Source: Bacteroidota bacterium
Lineage (GTDB): Bacteria; Bacteroidota; Rhodothermia; Rhodothermales; Bin80
Assembly (NCBI GenBank): GCA_028873925.1
Contig: JAPPNA010000041.1
Location: 1-45,552, forward strand
DNA length: 45,552 nt
Direction: 5' to 3'
Numbering within the stretch: the stretch's first letter is position 1; each line of letters starts with the position of its first letter. Positions 1 through 8,616 of this stretch are shown here, piece by piece. Made by a program: the position numbers and the translations under genes. Under the pieces are notes generated by a model. It was not told the origin of the DNA. It saw nothing but the letters and a program-made list of their open reading frames with translations, and did no database searches.

Positions 1-167
1 CAATCCTTAGCGCAGATTCCGGGAAATTCCGAATCGTCATGAATAATCCGGGATGACAGCTCCCGGTGATAGCTGCAGTTGCGTCGGCTTTGCGATGGGG
101 CTGTGTTATCAGCGCGGTTTTCAGATCTGTGACCGGGCGGCTCCCGGATGCAGGGTGGCTACCGACC
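1..167. other. Left-edge non-coding stretch
   Basis: I see no credible gene between the window edge and the stop codon (TAG, minus strand) of the first PSD1-type gene. There is no clear hairpin followed by a T run that would serve as a terminator for the minus-strand operon ending here. Confidence 0.5.
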
Positions 168-2618
168 CTATTCCTTCATAATGAAAGTATCTAAATTCAA
201 TATGGCGTTCGCAACTACGGTCAGCGCGGCGTGTTCGGGTGATTCAAGCTGCGCGGAGCCCGGGCCTGCGTAATGGCTGAGCGCGTCAGCATAGAGATTC
301 TGCAGAATGCGTCGGACCTCCGCATTGGGCGTAGTGCCCATAGCCAGCGTGTAGGCGGCCTCCACGGGGACTTCGGAATCGCCGACACGCCGCGCCAGCG
401 CCGCTGCGGCTTCCACCGAGGTAGGATCGTTCAGGCTGACCAGGGCCTGAAGCGGCGTATTGGTGCGCATCCGACGCGACACGCAAAATTCCCGGCTCGG
501 ACTGTCAAAAGTGGCCATGGACGGGTAGGGCACCGTGCGACGCCAATACGTGTACAGTCCCCGGCGATATCTGTCTTCCCCCTCGCTGGGCACCCAGAGC
601 GCCGGATCATACGGATTGTTCCATAAGCCGGCAGGCTGGGGCGGCATAACGCTCGGGCCATACATCTTGGGACTCAGCAGTCCGCTGACGTAGAGCGTCT
701 GGTCGCGAATCTGCTCCGCGCTGAGCCGGAACCGGGCCCCGCGGGCCAGCAGAACATTGCGGGGATCCCGCTTGAGGAGTTCCGGCGTAACGCCCGAAGA
801 CTGCTGATACGTTGCCGAATGCACCAAGGTGCGCAGCAGGCGCTTGATGCTCCAGTTGTGTTCTTCCATAAAGCTCACAGCCAGGAAATCCAGCAGATCC
901 GGATGTGAAGGCAAATACCCCTGGGTGCCGAAATCCTCCAGTGACTCAACGATGCCCTGACCAAAGAGCTGTGCCCAGAACCGGTTTACCGTGACACGGG
1001 CGGTCAGCGGGTTTTCCGGACTGATCAGCCATCGGGCCAGCCCCAGGCGGTTTTTAGGGGCATCTTCCGGCATTGCTGGCAATGAAGCCGGCACATCAGC
1101 CGCTACTGCATCTCCTTTCAGCAGAAAATTGCCCCGCTCAAACACATGCGTGCGGCGGCTGAAGGGCAACTCCTGCATGATGGGTGTCTCAACCTGACTC
1201 AAGTCCGCTATCGCCTTGCGCAGTCTTGCCCGTTCCTCGCGAAGTGCGATCAGGCGGGTATCTTCCGTAAGACCCGCATATACGTAATCCAACAGCCACC
1301 GCTGGGCATCATCCCGTTGATGCTCGACTGTGGCCGCTACGCGTCGGACCTCGGCCTGAAGCATGCCGCGCACCCGCGCGATAACCTCCGGCTCATTGAG
1401 CCGGGTTTCCCAGTCCTGCCGCTCGCGCACCAGTAGGTCCTCAGTCATCAGGGCCAGTATGGCGACTTCAATGTCGCGCAACTGCTGAACCAGACCCTGA
1501 CCCTGCTCCAGGTCTTCCTCGGCAAAAAGCGGGAGCGTGGGATATTCATCATCCTGATCCCGGTCCGCCGTGCTGTTGAAGAAGGCAAAAGACTTATAGT
1601 AGTCCTCATGAACAAACGGGTCATAGGGATGCCCGTGGCACTGCACGCATGCGAAGGAGGTCCCCTGCCATACCTCCCAGGTGGTGTTGACCCGGTCGAC
1701 GACCGCGGCCACCCTAAACTCTTCGTCATCGGTGCCGCCTTCCGTATTGGTCATGGAGTTGCGGTGGAAGGCCGTTGCAATCAGCTGATCCTCCGTCGGA
1801 CTCGGCAACAGGTCCCCCGCCATCTGCTCAATCGTAAACTGGTCAAACGGCATGTCTGCGTTGAAGGCGCGAATTACCCAATCCCGGTAGCGCCAGATTG
1901 TGCGCCCTATGTCTTTCTCGTACCCCTTGGAATCCGCATACCGGGCCAGGTCAAGCCACATGGCTGCCCAGTGCTCGCCAAAGGCTGGTGATGCCAGCAA
2001 CGTGTCAACATAGGCACCATACGCCGAGTCTTCCGCACAAACTCGCGCGATGGCATCAGGTCGGGGGGCGAGCCCGGTCAGATCCAGGGTCACGCGCCGT
2101 ACCAGCACAGCACAGTCCGCCCCGGGTGCAGGCAGGAGCTGTTCTGCGTCCAACCGGGCCAGCACGAAGTAATCCAAATCCCGCTGCGGCCAGTCTGGAT
2201 TTGACACTTCAGGCAGCTCAGGCCGAACCGGACGCACATACGCCCAATGATCTTCCCAGGGTGCACCCTCCCGGATCCATTGTCTCAGTTTGGTGACCTC
2301 GTCCGGGCTGAGGGGCGCATCCTCCTGCGGCATACGTTCGTCAGGGTCCGCATGCGTTACCCGTCTGAGGAGCTCACTTTCTGCGGGCTTATATGGTACG
2401 ATGGCGGGGTGTCCAGATTCGGCGGCGGCGATGGCCTCACTTCTAAACAGCAGGCTGAGGTTACCCTGACGTCGGATCCCCCCATGGCACCCCCCACAGC
2501 GTTCATTGAGAATGGGGCGGATGTCTTCGTTGAACGACACTTCGGGGGCCGGGGAGCACCCGGTGCAGATGGTCACACCTGCCGCGACCGCAAAGGCGAG
2601 GATCAGTGCGCGCTGCAT
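168..2618 (-). CDS. PSCyt1-DUF1549-DUF1553 lipoprotein (last gene of the operon, no LamG)
   Basis: A predicted secreted lipoprotein of 816 aa. Its N-terminus is a short hydrophobic segment ending in a lipobox with Cys21. A haem-type CxxCH motif follows at residues 41-45 within FNEDIRPILNERC, the hallmark of the planctomycete cytochrome C (PSCyt1) domain. The DUF1549 region (about 140-360) contains a second CxxCH (CVQCH), and DUF1553 (PSD1) fills the C-terminal third (WLISPENPLTARVTVNRFW onward). Unlike its two upstream relatives it has a charged, probably helical linker instead of a LamG domain. Its ATG overlaps the TGA of the upstream DUF1501 gene by one base (TGATG), which suggests translational coupling. 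The family's biochemical role is not established. An extracytoplasmic redox or polysaccharide-related function with the DUF1501 partner is inference. Confidence 0.9.
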   Translation of the reverse strand: MQRALILAFAVAAGVTICTGCSPAPEVSFNEDIRPILNERCGGCHGGIRRQGNLSLLFRSEAIAAAESGHPAIVPYKPAESELLRRVTHADPDERMPQEDAPLSPDEVTKLRQWIREGAPWEDHWAYVRPVRPELPEVSNPDWPQRDLDYFVLARLDAEQLLPAPGADCAVLVRRVTLDLTGLAPRPDAIARVCAEDSAYGAYVDTLLASPAFGEHWAAMWLDLARYADSKGYEKDIGRTIWRYRDWVIRAFNADMPFDQFTIEQMAGDLLPSPTEDQLIATAFHRNSMTNTEGGTDDEEFRVAAVVDRVNTTWEVWQGTSFACVQCHGHPYDPFVHEDYYKSFAFFNSTADRDQDDEYPTLPLFAEEDLEQGQGLVQQLRDIEVAILALMTEDLLVRERQDWETRLNEPEVIARVRGMLQAEVRRVAATVEHQRDDAQRWLLDYVYAGLTEDTRLIALREERARLRKAIADLSQVETPIMQELPFSRRTHVFERGNFLLKGDAVAADVPASLPAMPEDAPKNRLGLARWLISPENPLTARVTVNRFWAQLFGQGIVESLEDFGTQGYLPSHPDLLDFLAVSFMEEHNWSIKRLLRTLVHSATYQQSSGVTPELLKRDPRNVLLARGARFRLSAEQIRDQTLYVSGLLSPKMYGPSVMPPQPAGLWNNPYDPALWVPSEGEDRYRRGLYTYWRRTVPYPSMATFDSPSREFCVSRRMRTNTPLQALVSLNDPTSVEAAAALARRVGDSEVPVEAAYTLAMGTTPNAEVRRILQNLYADALSHYAGPGSAQLESPEHAALTVVANAILNLDTFIMKE

Positions 2619-4030
2619 CAGGCAATCAGTGGAGACATTAGCTCACCGTGGACATCAGTAAGGCGAAAGCGCCGCCCCTGGTGTTTGAACGTCAGTCGCT
2701 CATGGTTAATTCCCAGCAGGTACAGCAGGGTCGCCTGCAGGTCATGGACATGTACCGGGTCACGCACAATATTGTAGCCGAGCTCGTCAGTCTCTCCATA
2801 GGTGAGGCCTCGGCGAACCCCTCCGCCCGCCATCCAGAGCGTGAAACAGCGCGGGTGGTGATCCCGTCCGTAGTCTTCATCGGTAAGGCGGCCTTGGCAG
2901 TAATTGGTACGTCCGAATTCTCCGCCCCAGATCACCAGCGTATCGTCCAGCATGCCACGCTGGCGCAGATCCTGCACCAGGGCAGCTGAGGGTTGATCGG
3001 TTTCACGGGCCTGAGTCCGGATTCCGGCCGGCAGCCCGCCGTGATGATCCCAGCCCTGATGGAAAAGTTGAATGAATCTGACCCCGCGCTCCGCAAGTCG
3101 CCGCGCAAGCAGACAGTTGGCGGCATAGGTTCCGGAGTCCCGGGCGGCTTCGCCGTACAGGTCAAAGATATAGTCCGGTTCGTCGCCCAGGTCGGTGACC
3201 TCAGGTACGGAGGTCTGCATGCGATAGGCCATTTCATACTGGGCGATGCGTGACTCAATCTGCTGCCATCCCGGTTCAGCGTCTTTCAGTTCATGCAGCT
3301 CGCGCAGGCGGTCCAACTGGGTACGGCGCTGCGTGCCGGTGAGTCCCTGAGGGTCGTTCAGGTACAGCACAGGATCGTGACCGCTGCGGAATTGAACGCC
3401 CTGGTGGCTGGACGGAAGAAAACCGTTGCCCCAGAGTCGGGCATAGAGCGGCTGGCCGCCCTTATCCTTGGTAATCAGTACACAAAAAGCGGGCAGATCC
3501 TCATTCTCGGTACCGAGTCCGTAGCTGAGCCAGGAGCCAAAGGATGGTCGTCCCGCAATCTGTGACCCGGTCAGGAAAAATGTGATGGCCGGATCGTGAT
3601 TGATGGCTTCGGTGTACATGGACTTAACGAAGCACAACTCATCCGCAATGGCTGCGGTGTGCGGCATTAGTTCACTCACCCAGGCACCGCTTTGGCCATA
3701 TTGTTTGAACCCGAAATGAGACCGGGCAAGCGGCAGCGCATTCTGGAACCCCGTCATGCCCGTAAGCCGTTGCCCGCGACGAACGGAGTCCGGCAGCTCT
3801 CGGCCGTGCATGGCATTTACACGGGGCTTATAGTCAAACAGCTCAAACTGCGAAGGCCCGCCGCTCTGGAACAGAAAGATAATCCGCCTCGCTTTGGGCA
3901 CAAAGTGTGGTCCGAGCCCAACCGCAGGGTTGACGAGCGACGATAAGGCCAGTCCGCCCAGTCCCAACCCCAGGCGACCCAGGAATTCGCGCCGGGTCGC
4001 GATCTGTTCATAATTGTGACACGCGTGCAT
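2618..4030 (-). CDS. DUF1501 Tat-exported protein
   Basis: A 470-aa protein of the DUF1501 family, which has an alkaline phosphatase/sulfatase-like fold. The N-terminus has a twin-arginine signal (TRREFLGRLG, about residues 12-21) followed by a hydrophobic stretch, so export in folded form, possibly with a bound metal, is likely. Family signatures are clear: KARRIIFLFQSGGPSQ-E-FDYKP near the start, NHDPAITFFLTGSQ, WGGEFGRTNYCQG, and YGRDHHPRCFTLWMAGGG near the end, rich in His/Asp positions that could bind metal. It starts four bases after the stop of the upstream LamG-containing gene and ends one base into the downstream one. DUF1501 genes are very often adjacent to DUF1549/DUF1553 genes, as here, so the products probably act together. 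The substrate is unknown. Confidence 0.9.
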   Translation of the reverse strand: MHACHNYEQIATRREFLGRLGLGLGGLALSSLVNPAVGLGPHFVPKARRIIFLFQSGGPSQFELFDYKPRVNAMHGRELPDSVRRGQRLTGMTGFQNALPLARSHFGFKQYGQSGAWVSELMPHTAAIADELCFVKSMYTEAINHDPAITFFLTGSQIAGRPSFGSWLSYGLGTENEDLPAFCVLITKDKGGQPLYARLWGNGFLPSSHQGVQFRSGHDPVLYLNDPQGLTGTQRRTQLDRLRELHELKDAEPGWQQIESRIAQYEMAYRMQTSVPEVTDLGDEPDYIFDLYGEAARDSGTYAANCLLARRLAERGVRFIQLFHQGWDHHGGLPAGIRTQARETDQPSAALVQDLRQRGMLDDTLVIWGGEFGRTNYCQGRLTDEDYGRDHHPRCFTLWMAGGGVRRGLTYGETDELGYNIVRDPVHVHDLQATLLYLLGINHERLTFKHQGRRFRLTDVHGELMSPLIA

Positions 4031-4034
4031 CGGC

Positions 4035-7000
4035 TCAGTACCGGGTCAACGATTCATCAAAGGAGAGCAGGGTCTTTGCCACCATGGTCTGTGCGGCCCA
4101 CGCAATCGGATCATGATCCGCTGATACCGGACTGGCTCCCGTAGTGAGCAGTGCGCGGGCCGCAGGCGGGTCATTCGCAAAAAAGTGCAGTTGATCCTGA
4201 TACAGCTGTTGCAATATCCGCAATTCTGACGAGGCAGGCTCCCGGCCGGTCGTCAGCCGGAATCCCAAAATGATCTGCTGCGCCAGCTCCGGCTCGCTGA
4301 GCATTCTCTGCGCAATATGACGGGCAGCTTCAACATATTGGGGGGCATTCAGCAGAACAAGCGCCTGTTGTGGTGTGGCGGTGCGCTGCCGCCGCATGAC
4401 GGAATGGCTGCGGGAGGGCATGTCAAACGTGAGCAGGGCCGGAGGGGGCGAGGTACGTTTGAAGTACGAATAGAGCGTGCGCCGGTACAGGTCGGATCCG
4501 GTACCCTGGACGTATCTGATTCCGGCTTTTTCCTGCCAGAGACCTTCGGGCTGGTAAGGCTTTACCGGAGGGCCTCCCATAGTTCGGTCCAGCAGCCCCC
4601 CTGCCGCGAGCGCCTGGTCTCGGATCATTTCAGCGGTCAGGCGCAGACGGGGGCCTCGCGCGAGCAGCCGGTTGTCAGGGTCTCGCTGGAGGGAGCCGGC
4701 CGTACCGGACGAGCTCTGGCGGTAGGTCGCGCTGGTGACAATCAGCCGCTGCACGGCCTTAACATCCCAACCGGATGTGATGAAAGTAGATGCCAGGTGG
4801 TCAAGCAAGTCCGGGTGCGAAGGCAGCGCGCCCTGCCGCCCGAAGTCTTCAGGCGTTGATACGATTCCGGTCCCGAAGTACCGCTGCCAGTACCGGTTGA
4901 CCGCCACGCGTGCGGTAAGCGGATTATCCGCGTCAAACAGCCATTGCGCCAGCCCGTACCGGTCGGGAGGCAGGCTGTCGGAAAAGGCCAAGATCGCTGC
5001 CGGCGCGGACGGGGCGACCTCGGGACCCAACACGTCGTACTGGCCCCGCATAAGGATGTTGGCATCGCGCGGTGTGGCCATATCCCGCATGACCATGATG
5101 GCCGGTAGGCTGCTCTGCAGCGCGTTACGCTCCTGTCGCAGGCTACGAAGCATATTTTGGGCCTCGTTCCAAGCGGTATCATGCCGCTGGAGATACCACT
5201 CAAACAAACCGTCATCGGTTTGAGGCTGCTCTGCCAGCCGGGCAATTTCAAAGCCAGCGAGCGTACGGTTATGGATCAGAAGCTGATCGATAATGCCATC
5301 GCGAAAACCGGTATCCCGGAACCGGTAGGCGAGCGCGAGATGCGTTTCCAAGTTTTCGTATGTGATATTGCGCGTCAGGCCATCCCGTACGATACGTACC
5401 GGAGCCCGTCGGCCATTGACATACAGCTCAAGCCCATCCGCGCGGCTGGAGCCATCATACGTAACGGTCACATGGCTCCACCTATTCATGGGGACCGGAT
5501 TGAGGGTTCGGATCCGAACGGCGTTTTCCGGCCACATGTGTGCCAGTTGGGCGATCAGATGGCCGTTTTGCAGCGCCAGTTCATAGCCGCGACTGCCGGC
5601 ATCCAGAGCTGCTTGGGTCCGATGTATGAGCACGCCGGTGGCTTCTGCGGGCCGAATCCACAGACTGATGGAAAAGGGATCCGTACGCCTGAAATGTCCG
5701 ACCCCCGCAAAGTTCACACCGCTTTCCCCGTCAAAAGTGAGGCCGTTACGTTCACGGCCTGCGGCGAGCGCAGGCCTGAACACCAGCCTGCCTGCGGGAC
5801 CCGTTGCGCACGGTAACCGGTCGGAGGCCATGGCATTGAAGTCACACGCCAGCACCAGCCCCCGTTCCGGCTCATGGGGAAGCTGCCTTTGACCTGGCCG
5901 CCACGCTTCAAATCGGGTGCGTGCGCTTTCTCTGATCGTATCCAGCGCTCGTTCGCTTGCGGCCATCCGAACGTTCAGCTGCTTAATCGTCCGTTCATCT
6001 TCTGGGTCGGGCAGTGATAATGCCGGTACCGGCTCGGAGTCCGTGAAGTGCGAAGTCTGCCCGGACTCGTCAATGTCATTGAAGAAGTTGAACAGTCCGT
6101 AATAGTCGGCCTGTGTTATTGGATCATACTTATGATCGTGACAGCGTGCACATTCCAGCGTCAGTCCCAGGAACGCCGTCCCCAGGGTGTTGGTGCGGTC
6201 AGCCACATACTCGGTCCGGAATTCCTCTTCAATACTGCCGCCTTCATTGGTCTGGCGGTGATTGCGGTTGAAGGAGGTGGCCAGAATCTGCTCACGCGTG
6301 GCCGCTGGCAGCAGATCACCTGCCAGCTGCCAAGTCCCAAAGGCATCAAATGGCAGGTTGGTATTATAGGCTTCTACCACCCAGTCGCGCCAGGGCCAGG
6401 AGTACCGCTCGCGGTCGTTCTGATATCCGTGGGTGTCGGCATAGCGGGCGATGTCCAGCCAGTCCGAGGCCATGTGTTCACCGAACGCCGGCGAATCCAG
6501 CAGCCGGTCTACGGTGCGCTCATAGGCCAGCGCGGTGGTGTCCGCCAAAAAGCGGTCTATTTCATCAAGCGTGGGCGGCAGGCCGGTCAGATCCAAGGTG
6601 ACACGCCGCAGGATAGTCGGCCGGTCGGCCGGTCGTGATGGGGCCAACCCCTCCTGTTCCAGATGTGCCAGTACAAAACGGTCCACTTCATTGCGCGGCC
6701 AGGCCGAATCCTGCACTTCAGGCACGATGGGGTTACCCACCGGAATAAAGCTCCAATGAGGCTTCCACTCGGCACCCTGTATGAGCCATCGGCGTATGAG
6801 CGCAATCTCCTGTTCTGTAAGCGCCAAGTTGGATTCTGCAGGAGGCATGCGCACCTCCAGATCGGAAGCTGTTATCCTTTGGAAGAGGACGCTTCTGCGC
6901 ACACTGCCGGGCACAACAGCGTAACCGCCGCCGGTCAGGGGCGTGTGCTTGGCGTAGTGCTCCTCGTCCAGACGAAGCTCCGCCTGGCGCGCATTGCTAT

Positions 7001-7163
7001 CGGGGCCGTGACAGGCGTAGCAGCGGTCTGACAGTATGGGGCGGATATGAAAATTGTAATCCACGACCTCGGGCAGCATATCACCCGAGTTGCCTGCACA
7101 TCCCGCCATTGCCAGCAGGACTGCTCCGGCCAGCAGCCGTTCAATGCTAAACCAACAGGTCAT
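4035..7163 (-). CDS. PSCyt1-DUF1549-LamG-DUF1553 lipoprotein (middle paralog)
   Basis: A 1042-aa predicted lipoprotein with lipobox Cys22 (LLAMAGC). Domains in order: PSCyt1 with CYACH at residues 48-52 (RPILSDRCYACHGPD), DUF1549 (about 150-365) with the second CxxCH in CARCHDHKYDP, a LamG/concanavalin-like jelly-roll (about 460-660, with FDGESGVNFAG and MNRWSHVTVTYDGSSRADG), and DUF1553 from about 740 (DNPLTARVAVNRYWQRYFG). The LamG insertion suggests carbohydrate or glycan binding. Two CxxCH sites suggest c-type haem attachment. Neither is shown here beyond the motifs. The ATG lies inside the end of the upstream DUF1501 gene (17-bp overlap). It is a clear paralog of the 1056-aa gene upstream and of the shorter 816-aa gene downstream. 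Confidence 0.9.
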   Translation of the reverse strand: MTCWFSIERLLAGAVLLAMAGCAGNSGDMLPEVVDYNFHIRPILSDRCYACHGPDSNARQAELRLDEEHYAKHTPLTGGGYAVVPGSVRRSVLFQRITASDLEVRMPPAESNLALTEQEIALIRRWLIQGAEWKPHWSFIPVGNPIVPEVQDSAWPRNEVDRFVLAHLEQEGLAPSRPADRPTILRRVTLDLTGLPPTLDEIDRFLADTTALAYERTVDRLLDSPAFGEHMASDWLDIARYADTHGYQNDRERYSWPWRDWVVEAYNTNLPFDAFGTWQLAGDLLPAATREQILATSFNRNHRQTNEGGSIEEEFRTEYVADRTNTLGTAFLGLTLECARCHDHKYDPITQADYYGLFNFFNDIDESGQTSHFTDSEPVPALSLPDPEDERTIKQLNVRMAASERALDTIRESARTRFEAWRPGQRQLPHEPERGLVLACDFNAMASDRLPCATGPAGRLVFRPALAAGRERNGLTFDGESGVNFAGVGHFRRTDPFSISLWIRPAEATGVLIHRTQAALDAGSRGYELALQNGHLIAQLAHMWPENAVRIRTLNPVPMNRWSHVTVTYDGSSRADGLELYVNGRRAPVRIVRDGLTRNITYENLETHLALAYRFRDTGFRDGIIDQLLIHNRTLAGFEIARLAEQPQTDDGLFEWYLQRHDTAWNEAQNMLRSLRQERNALQSSLPAIMVMRDMATPRDANILMRGQYDVLGPEVAPSAPAAILAFSDSLPPDRYGLAQWLFDADNPLTARVAVNRYWQRYFGTGIVSTPEDFGRQGALPSHPDLLDHLASTFITSGWDVKAVQRLIVTSATYRQSSSGTAGSLQRDPDNRLLARGPRLRLTAEMIRDQALAAGGLLDRTMGGPPVKPYQPEGLWQEKAGIRYVQGTGSDLYRRTLYSYFKRTSPPPALLTFDMPSRSHSVMRRQRTATPQQALVLLNAPQYVEAARHIAQRMLSEPELAQQIILGFRLTTGREPASSELRILQQLYQDQLHFFANDPPAARALLTTGASPVSADHDPIAWAAQTMVAKTLLSFDESLTRY

Positions 7164-8616
7164 TGACTACATGGCCGTGCACATCGGTGAGGCGATACCT
7201 GCGGCCCTGATGTCGGTAGGTGAGGCGCTCATGGTCAATCCCCAACAGATGCAGGATCGTAGCTTGAAGATCGTGCACATGGACCGGGTTTTCCGCAATG
7301 TTGTAGCCCAGCTCATCGGTGGCCCCGTAGGTGAGGCCCGGCTTTATGCCGCCGCCCGCCATCCAAATGGTAAAGCAGCGCGGATGGTGGTCGCGGCCGT
7401 AATTGGTTTCAGTGAGGGTTCCCTGGGAGTAGTTGGTGCGCCCGAATTCGCCACCCCAGATGACCAGCGTGTCCTCCAGCAGTCCCCGCCGCTTGAGATC
7501 GATAACCAGGGCGGCCGATGCCTTGTCGGTGTCTTTGCACTGCAGTTCAATGTCGTGTGGCAGGTCGGTGTGCTGATCCCAGCCCATGTGGTAGAGCTGG
7601 ATGAATCGGACATCACGCTCGGCAAGTCGCCGGGCGAGCAGGCAATTGGCCGCATAGGTGCCGGGCGTGCGCGCGTCCTGGCCGTACAGCTCAAAGGTGG
7701 ATTCCGGTTCGTCTGACAGATCGGTAACCTCGGGTACGGAGGTCTGCATCCGATAGGCCATTTCGTATTGCGCAATACGGGACTGGATTTCCGGGTGTCC
7801 GCTGCTTTCAAAGTGAAGCCGGTTGAGATGGGCGAGGTGCTCCAGCATCCGGTGCCGGTTTGAGGTATGCAGGCCCGGGGGATCGTTGAGAAACAGTACC
7901 GGATCTCCGCCGGTGCGAAACTGCACGCCTTGGTGCAGGGCGGCCAGAAATCCGCTCCCCCACAGGCGGGAATAGATGGGCTGGGGCCGCTGGAGTCCGC
8001 GAGACAGCAGTACGCAGAATGTGGGCAGATTCTCATTGGAGCTGCCCAGGCCGTAGCTGAGCCAGGCTCCGATACTGGGTCGTCCGGGCTGTTGTGAGCC
8101 GGTCTGGAAAAACGTAATGGCAGGATCGTGGTTGATCGCCTGGGTATACATGGATCGGACCACACAGATTTCGTCGGCAATTGCTCCGGTATGCGGCAGG
8201 AGGGTGCTGATCCAGGCCCCGCTGCCTCCCCACTGGGCAAACGGATAGATGGATGGCGCGAGCGGGAATGCCTTCTGGTACGCCGTCATGCCGGTCAGCC
8301 GCTGGCCCATGCGCACCGATTCGGGCAGGTCTTCCCCCCTACGGCGCGTAAGGTCGGGCTTATAATCGAACAGCTCCAGCTGTGAGGGTCCGCCGCTCTG
8401 AAACAGGTAGATGATACGCCGCGCTTTGGGAGCGATATGGGGGGCGGCCAGTATGCCCCGGAATGCCGATCCGGCCGCTTGTTGACGATCTGACTGCGCG
8501 CATCCCAGAAGCGACGCAAGGGCGGCACCGCCGATTCCGACACTCAATTTGGAAAAGAAGTGCCGGCGGTTCATCTCACATCCCAGGGAATACATCTGGT
8601 CTTCCATTGCGGTCAC
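7147..8616 (-). CDS. DUF1501 Tat-exported protein, probable Tat lipoprotein
   Basis: A 489-aa DUF1501 protein, paralog of the one at 2618-4030. The N-terminus has NRRHFFSKLSVGIGGAALAS followed by LLGC, so a twin-arginine signal that ends in a lipobox is plausible. Conserved blocks include KARRIIYLFQSGGPSQ, NHDPAITFFQTGSQ, WGGEFGRTNYSQG and YGRDHHPRCFTIWMAGGG. The longest frame uses GTG at 8616, overlapping the upstream stop as GTGA. In-frame ATG codons at 8607 and just before NRRHFF are alternatives, and the last gives the most usual Tat n-region. The gene sits between two LamG-bearing partner genes. The function is unknown beyond the family fold, and the position in the operon argues for joint action. 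Confidence 0.9.
   Translation of the reverse strand: MTAMEDQMYSLGCEMNRRHFFSKLSVGIGGAALASLLGCAQSDRQQAAGSAFRGILAAPHIAPKARRIIYLFQSGGPSQLELFDYKPDLTRRRGEDLPESVRMGQRLTGMTAYQKAFPLAPSIYPFAQWGGSGAWISTLLPHTGAIADEICVVRSMYTQAINHDPAITFFQTGSQQPGRPSIGAWLSYGLGSSNENLPTFCVLLSRGLQRPQPIYSRLWGSGFLAALHQGVQFRTGGDPVLFLNDPPGLHTSNRHRMLEHLAHLNRLHFESSGHPEIQSRIAQYEMAYRMQTSVPEVTDLSDEPESTFELYGQDARTPGTYAANCLLARRLAERDVRFIQLYHMGWDQHTDLPHDIELQCKDTDKASAALVIDLKRRGLLEDTLVIWGGEFGRTNYSQGTLTETNYGRDHHPRCFTIWMAGGGIKPGLTYGATDELGYNIAENPVHVHDLQATILHLLGIDHERLTYRHQGRRYRLTDVHGHVVNDLLV

Noticed and set aside
7344-8240. A 298-codon minus-strand open frame inside the DUF1501 gene
   Set aside because: It is a shifted frame of a gene with strong family motifs. 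Its composition (Arg/Pro/Ser-rich) is typical of a shadow frame in GC-rich DNA.
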